Shown here: piece after piece, positions 8,680 to 16,086 of the stretch | How the letters are laid out: each line of letters opens with the position of its first letter | Numbering within the stretch: the first letter of the stretch is position 1 | From: Stagnimonas sp. | Lineage (GTDB): Bacteria; Pseudomonadota; Gammaproteobacteria; Nevskiales; Nevskiaceae | DNA length: 35,376 nt | Reading direction: 5' to 3' | Assembly (NCBI GenBank): GCA_030696045.1 | Contig: JAUYNO010000083.1 | Location: 1-35,376, forward strand | The notes under the pieces: generated by a model | Database searches by the model: none | What the model saw: the letters and a program-made list of their open reading frames with translations, nothing else | Told to the model about the DNA's origin: nothing | Made by a program: the position numbers and the translations under genes

Positions 8680-8690
8680 CGGACGATTCT
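8680..8690 (+). promoter_or_regulatory. CGGAYGA box upstream of ketosteroid isomerase
   Basis: CGGACGATTCT, 72 bases before the ATG at 8763 and 30 bases after the palindrome at 8633-8649. One of seven such boxes found upstream of genes in this region. Confidence 0.45.
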
Positions 8691-8762
8691 GCGACCCGCC
8701 CCGGCGCCGGAGTATCGACCGGCTCAGCGCCCCATCCGGGGGCCGGCGGGAGGAGACCCGTA

Positions 8763-9152
8763 ATGCCCAGCGAACAAGTCATGAAGGCCGCGATGCAGTC
8801 CTATATCGACTGCTTCAACCGCAAGGACCCGGCGGCGATTGCCGACCTCTACAGCGAGGATGCGACGGTCGAAGACCCGGTCGGCAGCCCGCTCAAGAAG
8901 GGCAAGGCCGAGGTCGCCGCCTTCTACCAGATGGCGGTCGCCACCGGCGCCAAGCTCAAGCTGGCGGCGCCGATCCGCGCCTCGCACGGCAACTCCGCCG
9001 CGATGGCCTTCGACGTGCAGCTGAACATGCCCACCGGCGAGGCGATCATCCAGGTGATCGACGTCATGACCTTCAACGAGGAAGGGAAATTCACCTCCAT
9101 GCGCGCCTTCTGGGGCAAGAGCGACATGATTCTGCTGAAGGCGCCAGCGTGA
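8763..9152 (+). CDS. ksi: steroid delta-5-isomerase (ketosteroid isomerase)
   Basis: Moves the double bond of 3-oxo-delta5-steroids to the conjugated delta4 position through a dienolate intermediate. The 129-residue protein has the SnoaL/NTF2 cone fold signature. The catalytic residues known from the Comamonas enzyme (Tyr14, Asp38, Asp99) align almost without gaps: Tyr14 in QSYIDCFN, Asp38 in ATVEDPVGS (identical stretch), Asp100 in VIDVMTFN. The length also matches (about 125-131). ATG 8763 is chosen because of the GGAGGAG site 8 bases upstream; the open frame before it lacks any family match. The stop overlaps the next gene's GTG. It lies next to a divergent LuxR-type regulator, as in Comamonas. 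Confidence 0.93.
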   Translation: MPSEQVMKAAMQSYIDCFNRKDPAAIADLYSEDATVEDPVGSPLKKGKAEVAAFYQMAVATGAKLKLAAPIRASHGNSAAMAFDVQLNMPTGEAIIQVIDVMTFNEEGKFTSMRAFWGKSDMILLKAPA

Positions 9153-9610
9153 ACCTGCAGGAGCTGTCCGACCAGGCCGAGCTGCTGCGCCTGGTCACCG
9201 TCTACGCCTACGCCATCGACGAGCGCGAGTTCGACAAGCTCGATGGCGTGTTCACTCCGGATGCGCACATCGACTACACCGCGATGGGCGGCATCCAGGG
9301 CGACTACCCGACGGTGAAGGCCTGGCTGCCGCAGGCGCTGCAGCATTTTCCGGGCTACCAGCATTTCATCGGCAACACCCTGTTCGATGTCAGCGGCGAC
9401 GAGGCCAGCGGCAAGGTCGCCTGCTACAACCCGATGGTGGTGCCGACGCCGGAAGGTGGCAGCGAGACCATGTTCCTGGGCCTGTGGTACCTCGACCGCT
9501 ACCGCCGCACCGCGCAGGGCTGGCGCATCGTCGAACGCAGCGAGCGCAAGAGCTACGAGCACAACATGCCGGAGTGGATGAAGAAGGCGCTCGCGTCGCA
9601 GAAGCGCTGA
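9149..9610 (+). CDS. SnoaL-like / NTF2-fold protein
   Basis: 153 residues starting at a GTG that overlaps the isomerase stop (GTGA), so the two are translationally coupled. The N-terminal helix ELLRLVTVYAYAIDEREFDKLDGVFTPDAHIDYT, counted as separate short stretches, is typical of SnoaL_4-type proteins. GLWYLDRYRRTAQGWRIVERSERK matches the beta-sheet end of that fold. Relatives are found beside aromatic and steroid catabolic genes, as small dehydratases, isomerases or non-catalytic partners. No catalytic assignment can be made from sequence; a role on a steroid intermediate is inferred from coupling with the isomerase. Confidence 0.85.
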   Translation: MNLQELSDQAELLRLVTVYAYAIDEREFDKLDGVFTPDAHIDYTAMGGIQGDYPTVKAWLPQALQHFPGYQHFIGNTLFDVSGDEASGKVACYNPMVVPTPEGGSETMFLGLWYLDRYRRTAQGWRIVERSERKSYEHNMPEWMKKALASQKR

Positions 9611-9650
9611 AAGCTCCGGGCCTCCAGCCCCGGAAATCGAGGAGGGGCCC

Positions 9651-10907
9651 ATGAGCAGCACGTCGCCTGCCGCGCAGGCGCTGTACTACGGCTGGTGGCT
9701 GATCGCCGCCGTCTTCGTCGGCGAGATGTTCGCCATCGGCAGCACCACCTACGCCTTCGGCCTGTTCGTGAAGCCGCTGGAGCAGGAGTTCGGCATCTCC
9801 CGCGGTGACGCCAACAAGGGCCTGGCCCTGTTCATCGTCGGCATGGGCCTGTCCGCGCCCCTGATCGGCCGCCTGCTCGACCGCCGCTCGGCGCGCCGCA
9901 TCATGCTGTTCGGCTCGGTATGGATGGCGCTCGGCCTGGTCGCCGTGGCGATGGCGCCGAGCCTGGGCTGGATGGCGCTGGCGATCCTGCTGCTGGTGGC
10001 TTCCGGCGCCGCGATGATCGGCCCACTCACCGCCAACACCCTGGCCTCGCGCTGGTTCGACCGCCGGCGCGGCCGTGCGCTGGGCCTGGTCGCGGTCGGC
10101 ACCTCGGTCGGCGGCACCCTGCTGGTGCCCCTGATCGCCTACAACCTCGACGCCTACGGCTGGCGGCAGGCGCTGATGATCCAGGCCGGCCTGATCGTCG
10201 TCATCGTCGGCGCCCTGGCGCTGTGGGTGGTGCGCGACCGGCCGCAGGATCTCGGCCTGCTGCCGGATGGCGATCTCGCCCGGCCGGAATCGGCTGCCGC
10301 CCAGGCGCTCGCCGCCGGCCCGGAATGGCGGCCGGGCCAGCTGCTGCGCCACCGCGACTTCTGGTGCATTGGTCTCTCGGTCGGGCTCACCTTCGCGGTC
10401 ACCCAGTCGGTGCTCGCCTCCCTGGTGCCCTACGCCACCGACGCCGGCATCGACGGCAAGCAGGCCGCACTGCTGGTATCGAGCCTCTCGGTCTGCTCCA
10501 TCCTCGGCAAGCTGCTGTTCGGCGCCCTGGCCGAGCGCATCGACAAGCGCTGGCTGCTGCTGACCGTGGTCGCCTTCACCCTGCTGGAACTGGCCACCCT
10601 GATCGCCCAGCCCGGCTTCGGCTGGCTGCTGCTGATCTGCGGCATCGCCGGCTTCGCGCTCGGCGGCGAACTGCCGGTATGGGCCGCGATCATCGCCGAG
10701 CGCTTCGGCCCGCGCTCCTTCGGCACCGTGATGGGCCTGATGAATCCCATCAACATGGTCTGCAGCCTCGGCGCCATCAGCTATGTCGGCGTCGCCTATG
10801 ACCGCAGCGGCGGCTACAGCCAGCCGTTCACCGTTTTCCTCGGCGTCGCCGTTGCGGCGGCGGTGATGACCTTGTTGATCAGCCGGCCTGCGGCCAGGGC
10901 GATCTAG
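9651..10907 (+). CDS. MFS transporter, monocarboxylate-transporter-like
   Basis: 418 residues with 12 likely transmembrane helices. YYGWWLIAAVFVGEMFA and TTYAFGLFVKPLEQEFG at the N-terminus are typical of MCT/OFA-type major facilitators, and GRLLDRRSARRIMLFG is the conserved loop between helices 2 and 3. There is a cytosolic loop near residues 195-230. It follows the SnoaL-like gene by 40 bases with a GAGGAGGGG ribosome site, so it is probably cotranscribed with the isomerase. By context it may move a steroid or a steroid breakdown acid across the inner membrane; the substrate is not readable from sequence. Confidence 0.9.
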   Translation: MSSTSPAAQALYYGWWLIAAVFVGEMFAIGSTTYAFGLFVKPLEQEFGISRGDANKGLALFIVGMGLSAPLIGRLLDRRSARRIMLFGSVWMALGLVAVAMAPSLGWMALAILLLVASGAAMIGPLTANTLASRWFDRRRGRALGLVAVGTSVGGTLLVPLIAYNLDAYGWRQALMIQAGLIVVIVGALALWVVRDRPQDLGLLPDGDLARPESAAAQALAAGPEWRPGQLLRHRDFWCIGLSVGLTFAVTQSVLASLVPYATDAGIDGKQAALLVSSLSVCSILGKLLFGALAERIDKRWLLLTVVAFTLLELATLIAQPGFGWLLLICGIAGFALGGELPVWAAIIAERFGPRSFGTVMGLMNPINMVCSLGAISYVGVAYDRSGGYSQPFTVFLGVAVAAAVMTLLISRPAARAI

Positions 10908-11075
10908 CCGCCACCGGCTGGTCTGGCTGACGAGGAGCGCGATACAGTCGGCGTGGGGACAGTCAGGTCTTTTTTGCTGGCCGGGCGGTGACAATTTTCG
11001 GGAGCACACCATGCGGATCAGGGTCTTGGCGCAGACTTTCCGCGTTATGCGACTGATTGGGTCGTCGAATTAAGC

Positions 11076-11402
11076 GTTGGGCACCATGAAATTCACTTCG
11101 CGGGAAGATCTAGTAAAAAAAATCTGGGGCTGGTTCTGTTTGGCCCTACTTGGTGCGTGGGTCGTACTAGGAATTGCTGCTGGCGAATACCGGCAAGTGG
11201 CGTTGACGGTTTTTGCCGTATTGCTGGTCGTTGCCATGTCCTTGCTATCTCTGACAACACCGTTCATTCAAGCACGTAGCGAGTGGCGCAATGGTAGTTC
11301 TAAGCGCTATCCCGTCCTGCTAGCCATTGTCATCGCTCTGGCGATTGGAATCAGTCTCGGTGCAGGGCACATGCTACGGGCACTGTTCCACTGATGCCCA
11401 AC
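11076..11402 (+). mobile_element. integron-cassette-like unit (incomplete attC)
   Basis: The small gene inside is preceded by AATTAAGCGTTGGGC (core GTTGGGC at 11076-11082, 3 bases before the ATG). It is followed directly at its stop by TGATGCCCAACAAG (GCCCAAC at 11396-11402). These are the positions and sequences of the cassette boundary and the first half of an attC site. The rest of the downstream attC is missing: a GTAGGG-type repeat begins 8 bases later. Base composition is visibly richer in A/T than the flanks. An almost identical bracket surrounds the gene at 26637-27032. Confidence 0.6.
11086..11394 (+). CDS. small membrane protein of unknown function, cassette-borne
   Basis: 102 residues. 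After a polar start (MKFTSREDLVKK) there are three hydrophobic segments near 13-33, 37-58 and 76-95, predicting a small inner-membrane protein. Codon use is less GC-biased than the neighbours (TTG, GTA, CTA and AAA are frequent), which suggests transfer. ATG 11086 is chosen over the in-frame TTG at 11077 because it sits 3 bases after the GTTGGGC core, as in gene cassettes. No family was recognised. Confidence 0.7.
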   Translation: MKFTSREDLVKKIWGWFCLALLGAWVVLGIAAGEYRQVALTVFAVLLVVAMSLLSLTTPFIQARSEWRNGSSKRYPVLLAIVIALAIGISLGAGHMLRALFH

Positions 11403-11409
11403 AAGCTCG

Positions 11410-11440
11410 GTAGGGTGGGTGCAGCGCAGCGAAACCCACC
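11410..11440. repeat. GTAGGG-type repeat, short form
   Basis: GTAGGGTGGGT followed by GCAGCGCAGCGAA and ACCCACC; the GGTGGGT/ACCCACC arms form a hairpin (11414-11440). It interrupts the presumed attC of the upstream cassette. Confidence 0.6.
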
Positions 11441-11507
11441 GCCCTCCCTTTCCGCTTCACGCATTCTGTAGGCCGCAACCGCGCTCGCGCCCTTCATGGA
11501 CCCGACG

Positions 11508-11518
11508 CGGACGAGGCC
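11508..11518 (+). promoter_or_regulatory. CGGAYGA box upstream of the wax ester synthase gene
   Basis: CGGACGAGGCC, identical over 11 bases to the box before the SDR gene starting at 32540. It lies 34 bases before the ATG at 11553, closer than the others. Confidence 0.35.
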
Positions 11519-11552
11519 GCACAATCGGCCTGCGTCTCAGGGAGCTGCGCCA

Positions 11553-12947
11553 ATGAAACGACTCTCGCCGCTGGACATGCTGTTCCTGCTGTTCGAACAG
11601 CGGCACCAGCCGTTGCACGTCGGCGTGCTGGCGCTGTTCCACCCGCCCTACGACGCGCCGGCCAGCTTCGTCACCGACCTCGCGGCGCGGCTGCGGGAAT
11701 CGACCCAGGCAGCGGCGCCCTTCAATCGCCGGCTCGGCAGCCGCTTCGGCCTGAAGTTCTGGGAAGACGATCCGGGGTTTGATCTCGCCCACCACTTCGT
11801 GCACCTGGCCCTGCCCAAGCCCGGGCGCATCCGCGAGCTGCTGGCCATGGTCTCGCGCATCCACAGCGCCCATCTGGACCGCGCCTACCCGCTCTGGCGC
11901 ACCTACCTGATCGAGGGCCTGGAAGACGGCCGCATCGCCACCTATTCGAAGATCCATCACTCCCTGGTCGATGGCGTCGCCGGCATGCGGCTGATGCTCA
12001 ATTCGATGTCGCCGGACCGCGCCGAGTCGCAGCTGATGCCGCCGCCCTGGGAGGTGCGCACCCGTCGCTCGCGTGGCCTCGGCCTGCCGCTGCCGCAGGC
12101 CTCGGTGGGTGGGCTCAAAGCCCTGCGCAGCCTGCTCAGCGAGGGCCGCCACGCCCTGCCGCAACTGGCCGGCGTGCTCGGCGAGGCCTGGCGCGACCTG
12201 CGCCAGCAGCATCCGGACTTCGTGCACGGTCTGCAGGCGCCGCGCTGCATCCTCAACCAGCCGATCACCGGCTCGCGCCGCTTCGCCGCGCAGTCCTACC
12301 CGCTGGCGCGGGTCAAGCAGATTGCCCGCGCCTTTTCCGCCACCAGCAATGACGTGGTGCTGGCGATGTGCGGCGGCGCCCTGCGCCGCTATCTCGACGA
12401 GATCCGCGAGTTGCCGGAGCGGCCGCTGATCGCGGCGGTGCCGGTGTCGCTGCGACGCGGTGACAGCGACAGCGGCAATGACACCGGCAACGAGATCGCC
12501 TTTGCCCTCACCAGCCTGGCCACCCATCTGGGCGATGCCGGCGAGCGCCTGCGCGCCATCCAGCACTGCATGGAGTACAACAAGGCGCGCATGCGCAAGC
12601 TCACGCCGGCGCAACTGCTGGCCTACGAGGCAGCGATCCTGCTGCCCGGCGCGCTCAATTTCGTCTCCGGCTTCGGCCGCACCACGGCCGTCAACGTGGT
12701 GATCTCCAACGTGCCCGGGCCGCGCCGGCCGATGTACTGGCAGGGCTGCGAGCTGAGCGGCCTGTACCCGGTGTCGATCGCGGTCAGCGGCGTGGCGCTC
12801 AACATCACCCTGGTCAGCCGCCACGACAGCATCGACTTCGGCCTCATCGGCTGCCGCAAGACCCTGCCCAGCCTGCAGCGGCTGCTGGATCATCTGACCG
12901 ATGAGCTGGATGCGCTGGAGCTGGCGGCGGGCACGGTCTCGGCCTAG
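11553..12947 (+). CDS. wax ester synthase / diacylglycerol O-acyltransferase (WS/DGAT)
   Basis: Transfers an acyl group from acyl-CoA to a long-chain alcohol or diacylglycerol, making neutral storage lipid. It has 464 residues, within the usual range. The N-terminal LSPLDMLFLLFE, the PLWRTYLIEGL segment, the catalytic HHSLVDG (HHxxxDG) and the C-terminal NVVISNVPGPRRPMY are all family hallmarks. ATG 11553 is chosen for its GGGAG site and because the conserved N-terminus begins there; an earlier in-frame ATG at 11496 gives only a non-conserved extension. It is monocistronic. Its place between steroid genes and its CGGAYGA box hint at acylation of a sterol or storage of carbon from steroid breakdown, but that is inference. 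Confidence 0.93.
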   Translation: MKRLSPLDMLFLLFEQRHQPLHVGVLALFHPPYDAPASFVTDLAARLRESTQAAAPFNRRLGSRFGLKFWEDDPGFDLAHHFVHLALPKPGRIRELLAMVSRIHSAHLDRAYPLWRTYLIEGLEDGRIATYSKIHHSLVDGVAGMRLMLNSMSPDRAESQLMPPPWEVRTRRSRGLGLPLPQASVGGLKALRSLLSEGRHALPQLAGVLGEAWRDLRQQHPDFVHGLQAPRCILNQPITGSRRFAAQSYPLARVKQIARAFSATSNDVVLAMCGGALRRYLDEIRELPERPLIAAVPVSLRRGDSDSGNDTGNEIAFALTSLATHLGDAGERLRAIQHCMEYNKARMRKLTPAQLLAYEAAILLPGALNFVSGFGRTTAVNVVISNVPGPRRPMYWQGCELSGLYPVSIAVSGVALNITLVSRHDSIDFGLIGCRKTLPSLQRLLDHLTDELDALELAAGTVSA

Positions 12948-12974
12948 TCGCCAGGAGGAGCAGCCCCAAAATAA

Positions 12975-13160
12975 GGAACTACATCGTTAAACGCTGCGCT
13001 TCCTTGAACCCCTCTCCCGCTGGCGGGAGAGGGGCAGGGGAGAGGGGGGCGAGCACAGCGAGCTTGGGCAGGTTCAGCGAGCACCAGCACTCGCAACGCT
13101 CGCGCGCCCTCTCTCCGGCTCTCTCCCGCAAGCGGGAGAGAGGGCGCAGGGAGTTGCCGA
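12975..13160. repeat. dispersed CTCTCCC-type palindromic repeat, copy 2
   Basis: It shares with copy 1 the entry (GGAACTACATCGTTAA versus GGAATTACCTCGTTAA), TTCCTTGAACCCCTCTCCC, the GCGAGC-CAGCGAG core, GGTTCAGCGAGCAC-AGCACTCG, and CTCTCCCGCAAGCGGGAGAG followed by GGCGCAGGGAG. It lacks the nested GCGTTTGGC palindrome. Confidence 0.8.
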
Positions 13161-13170
13161 TGCGGCTCCA

Positions 13171-13199
13171 TAAAAAAGCCCGCACTGAGGCGGGCTTTG
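13171..13199 (-). terminator. Rho-independent terminator of the KshA-like gene
   Basis: Read on the minus strand, AGCCCGC / GCGGGCT arms (13177-13183, 13190-13196) with a 6-base loop are followed by six T residues, 20 bases after the stop codon. Confidence 0.85.
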
Positions 13200-13218
13200 T
13201 TGCCGAAGCCGGCGAGCT

Positions 13219-14301
13219 TCAGGCTGCCTTCTGCTCCGGCATGCCCGGAAAGCCATTGGCCAGGTAGATGCCGTCCACCGACTTCAGCAGCTCCTCGCGC
13301 AGGGCGCGCGGGTTGTAGAACTGCTTGTACCAGGCGCGTTGCTTGAGGAAAGCGCCGTCGCCCTGCACGAACAGGCCCTTGAAGCAGGGCTTCTTGTGCT
13401 TCCAGACCTCGAAGTCCTGGGCGAAGGCAGCCAGCGCCATGGCCTGGTACTGGCGGGCGATCTCGACGTCCTGTGCATTCGCCACCGCCTGGCCGGTCGG
13501 GCTCTTCACCATCAGGCCGTGCCAGACGTAGGCGCTGCCATCCTCGACCGGGGTGTGGGCGATGTAGATGTAGGAGTCGTGGGTGCCGGCCATCTTGGTG
13601 ATGAGGATGCTGGGGCCGGTGTAGACCGCCTCGGTTTCCAGCAGCGGGCCGTCGGCGGTGGTCAGGGTGCGGTGGCCGCCGCCCATGCGCTGGGTGGCGA
13701 CGTGGCCCTTGAACTCGTTCTCGAAATACTTCGTGATCGAGCCGTGCACCGGGCCGAAGTGGGCGACGTCGGTGATGTTGTCGACAATCTCCTGGGTGTG
13801 GCAGCCGACGATGCCGAGATCGTCGAAGGCCAGCGGCACCCAGGCGACGTCATCGCAGACCGGGATGGTCGGCACGTCGTAGTCGGGTTCCAGGCCTTCC
13901 GGGTCGTGCCAGACGAACACGGCACCCATGCGCTCCTCGACCTTCCAGGACTTCACCCGCGCCTGCGGCGGGATCGGACCCTTGGAGTAGGGGATGTGGT
14001 TGCACTTGCCATCCGGGCCAAAGCGCCAGGCGTGGTAGGGGCAGCGGATCGAATCGCCTTCGACCGAGCCGTCCTGCGCGACGTAGGAGGTGCTGTTCTT
14101 TGCCAGGTGGGTGCCCATGTGCGGGCAGTAGGCGTCGAGCAGGTACACCTTTCCGCTCTGCTTGCCGCGATAGAGCGCGAAGTCCTGGCCGAAGTAGCGC
14201 ACGCCCTGGGGCGTGCTGGTGATCTTCGCCGACTCGCCGATCATGAACCAGCCGCGCGGGAAGGTGAATTCGCCGAGGCCGTATTCCTTCGTCGTTGCCA
14301 T
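13219..14301 (-). CDS. kshA: Rieske non-heme iron oxygenase, 3-ketosteroid 9alpha-hydroxylase oxygenase (KshA-like)
   Basis: In the 9,10-seco pathway, KshA hydroxylates C9 of 1,4-androstadienedione-type steroids, which opens ring B. The 360 residues include a Rieske centre with Cys59-x-His61 and Cys87-x2-His90. The mononuclear iron site DNITDVAHFGPVH has His181 and His186, with Asp178 and Asn175. The spacing between the two Rieske halves is 25 residues, about nine more than usual, with KNSTSYVAQ as the extra loop. ATG 14301 has a GGAG site. No ferredoxin reductase (KshB) is in the window. A related Rieske desaturase or hydroxylase acting on another steroid position is the main alternative. 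Confidence 0.82.
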   Translation of the reverse strand: MATTKEYGLGEFTFPRGWFMIGESAKITSTPQGVRYFGQDFALYRGKQSGKVYLLDAYCPHMGTHLAKNSTSYVAQDGSVEGDSIRCPYHAWRFGPDGKCNHIPYSKGPIPPQARVKSWKVEERMGAVFVWHDPEGLEPDYDVPTIPVCDDVAWVPLAFDDLGIVGCHTQEIVDNITDVAHFGPVHGSITKYFENEFKGHVATQRMGGGHRTLTTADGPLLETEAVYTGPSILITKMAGTHDSYIYIAHTPVEDGSAYVWHGLMVKSPTGQAVANAQDVEIARQYQAMALAAFAQDFEVWKHKKPCFKGLFVQGDGAFLKQRAWYKQFYNPRALREELLKSVDGIYLANGFPGMPEQKAA

Positions 14302-14361
14302 GTGTGGTGCTCCTGCATCCCCAAAGATTTGACGGCCAGTCTTGGCGTCGCGGCACCCCCA

Positions 14362-14372
14362 CGCATCATCCG
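14362..14372 (-). promoter_or_regulatory. CGGAYGA box upstream of the KshA-like gene
   Basis: On the minus strand CGGATGATGCG, 60 bases before the ATG at 14301 and 27 bases downstream of the GTGAG-N5-CTCAC palindrome. Confidence 0.45.
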
Positions 14373-14399
14373 TTTGAGTGGGTTTGCCAGCGGTCGGCG

Positions 14400-14414
14400 G
14401 TGAGTGATTCTCAC
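14400..14414. promoter_or_regulatory. candidate operator GTGAG-N5-CTCAC
   Basis: GTGAG (14400-14404), TGATT, CTCAC (14410-14414), in the divergent region between the KshA-like and GH5 genes. It has the same arms and spacer length as the palindrome at 8633-8649. Confidence 0.5.
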
Positions 14415-14532
14415 TGTGCTCGTCTGTCCGGGGTAGGCGCTGGCCTGCCCCGGGGTTCAGCGTGCCAGCTGCTGACCTGCCCAGGGCCGAAGAGCCCGGC
14501 AACACCAGATCCCCGGCGTGGGAGGAGAACCA

Positions 14533-16086
14533 ATGTCGAACGCTGTCCGCCTGGGGCCGCTGCTGGCCCTCACCCTGCTTGCCGCTGCCTGCTCCAATTC
14601 GGCGGAGCCGACAACAGTTGGCGGCGGTGGACTCGAACCGCAGGCCTGCGGCGCGCCGGCGCCGGCGGCGATCCCGCGCCTGCAGCGCCAGGGCCGCTGG
14701 CTGGTGGACCAGCACGGCCGGGTGGTGCTGATCCACGGCGTCAACGCGGTATGGAAGCTCGACCCCTATGTGCCGCCCGATGCGCCCGAGGGCTTCACGG
14801 CGGCCGATGCCGCCTGGCTGGCCGAGCACGGGTTCAACAGCGCCCGTATCGGCACGCTCTGGAGCGGGGTGTCGCCCGACGCCTCCGGGCAGGTGAAGGC
14901 CGACTACCTCGAGGCCTGGGACCGCATCGTCCAGCTGATGGCGGCGCAGAAGATCTGGATGCTGTTCGACTTCCACCAGGACCTGCTGGGCCATGCCTAC
15001 CAGGGAGAGGGCCTGCCGGACTGGGCGGTGGAGCCGCTCAAGGGCAACCTCACCACCCTGCTCGGGCCGCCGAACTTCGGCTTTCCCTTCAACTACTTCA
15101 CGCCGCAACTTTCGCAGGCCTTCGACAATCTCTGGGCCGAGAAAGGGCCGGTGCGCGATGGCTTCCGCGCCGCCTGGGTGGCGGTTGCCCGCAAATGGAA
15201 GGACCAGCCCTATTCCATGGGCTACGACCTGCTCAACGAGCCCTGGGCCGGGCTGGAGTACCCGAACTGCCTGATTCCGGTGCTGGGCTGCGAGAGCCAC
15301 GAGCGGGATGAGTTGCAACCCTTCTACGACTACGCCCGCCAGGGCATCCGCGGGGTCGATCCCAACAACATGGTCTGGTACGAGCCGCAGCCGATGATCA
15401 GCACCAGCGCGCCGGCGCAGGGCTATGTCGCGGTTCCGGGCGAGGCGCAGCTGGGCTATTCCTTCCACTACTACTGCCCGCTCAACACCCTGGCCAACTC
15501 GGCCCAGCTGGACCTGGTCGACACGCTGCCGTTCGGGCCGCAGGACACCTGCGAGAGCTTCGGCACCGCCACCTTCACCGAAGCCCGGGCCCAGGCCGAC
15601 AAGATGCAGGGCGTGGAGCTGCTCACCGAGTTCGGCGCCACCGACGAGCTGCCGGTGCTGGCCGAGGTCACGGCGCAGGCCGACGCCGCCCTGGTCGGCT
15701 GGCACTACTGGCAGTACAAGAATTTCAGCGATCCCACCACCGAATCGCAGACCAGCGGCGCGCAGAGCCTGTTCGCCGACGACGCCGATCTGGCCAGCGT
15801 CAAGCTGGACAAGCTCAAGCTGCTGGAGCGCGCCTATCCGCAGGCCACCGCCGGCACGCCGCTGGAGCTGAGCTTCGATCCGGCGACGGCGGCCTTCCAG
15901 TACCGCTACACCGCCGGCCCGGCCTCGGCGCCGACCGAGATCCATGTGCCGAAGATCCACTACCCGGATGGCTATGTGGTCGACGTACGAGGCGCGACGG
16001 TGGTGTCGGCGGCGGGTGCCAGCACCTTGCAGCTGCGGAATCTCGCCTGCGATGGCGAGGTGCTGGTGAAGGTCCGCAAGCCGTGA
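14533..16086 (+). CDS. GH5 family glycoside hydrolase, endoglycosylceramidase-like lipoprotein
   Basis: 517 residues. A lipoprotein signal ends in LLAAAC (Cys20). The catalytic domain opens with GRVVLIHGVNAVWK and has the GH5 acid/base in LLNEPW (Glu236) and the nucleophile in LLTEFGA (Glu366). A small beta-rich domain follows from about residue 435. This arrangement resembles endoglycoceramidases, which release the glycan from a lipid aglycone; activity on glycosylated sterols is also known within this group. ATG 14533 has a GGAGGAG site. The stop overlaps the next gene as GTGA. In a steroid region, cleavage of steryl glycosides outside the inner membrane is plausible but unproven. Confidence 0.85.
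   Translation: MSNAVRLGPLLALTLLAAACSNSAEPTTVGGGGLEPQACGAPAPAAIPRLQRQGRWLVDQHGRVVLIHGVNAVWKLDPYVPPDAPEGFTAADAAWLAEHGFNSARIGTLWSGVSPDASGQVKADYLEAWDRIVQLMAAQKIWMLFDFHQDLLGHAYQGEGLPDWAVEPLKGNLTTLLGPPNFGFPFNYFTPQLSQAFDNLWAEKGPVRDGFRAAWVAVARKWKDQPYSMGYDLLNEPWAGLEYPNCLIPVLGCESHERDELQPFYDYARQGIRGVDPNNMVWYEPQPMISTSAPAQGYVAVPGEAQLGYSFHYYCPLNTLANSAQLDLVDTLPFGPQDTCESFGTATFTEARAQADKMQGVELLTEFGATDELPVLAEVTAQADAALVGWHYWQYKNFSDPTTESQTSGAQSLFADDADLASVKLDKLKLLERAYPQATAGTPLELSFDPATAAFQYRYTAGPASAPTEIHVPKIHYPDGYVVDVRGATVVSAAGASTLQLRNLACDGEVLVKVRKP

Noticed and set aside
10908..11075. A gene or attI site upstream of the first cassette
   Set aside because: No open frame with a ribosome site and family resemblance; GCGTTATGC at 11042-11050 is only a weak match to a core site and no integrase is near.
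12975..13160. Repeat read as a CRISPR array
   Set aside because: The arms are opposed palindromes within one unit, not regularly spaced direct repeats with spacers.
14302..14532. Actinobacterial KstR-type operator (AAC-NN-GTT) near KshA
   Set aside because: No such inverted repeat was found in the intergenic region; the palindrome there has other arms.
14302..15960. N-terminal extension of the KshA-like reading frame
   Set aside because: The frame is open far upstream, but it runs antisense through the GH5 gene, lacks family similarity, and a good ribosome site precedes ATG 14301.
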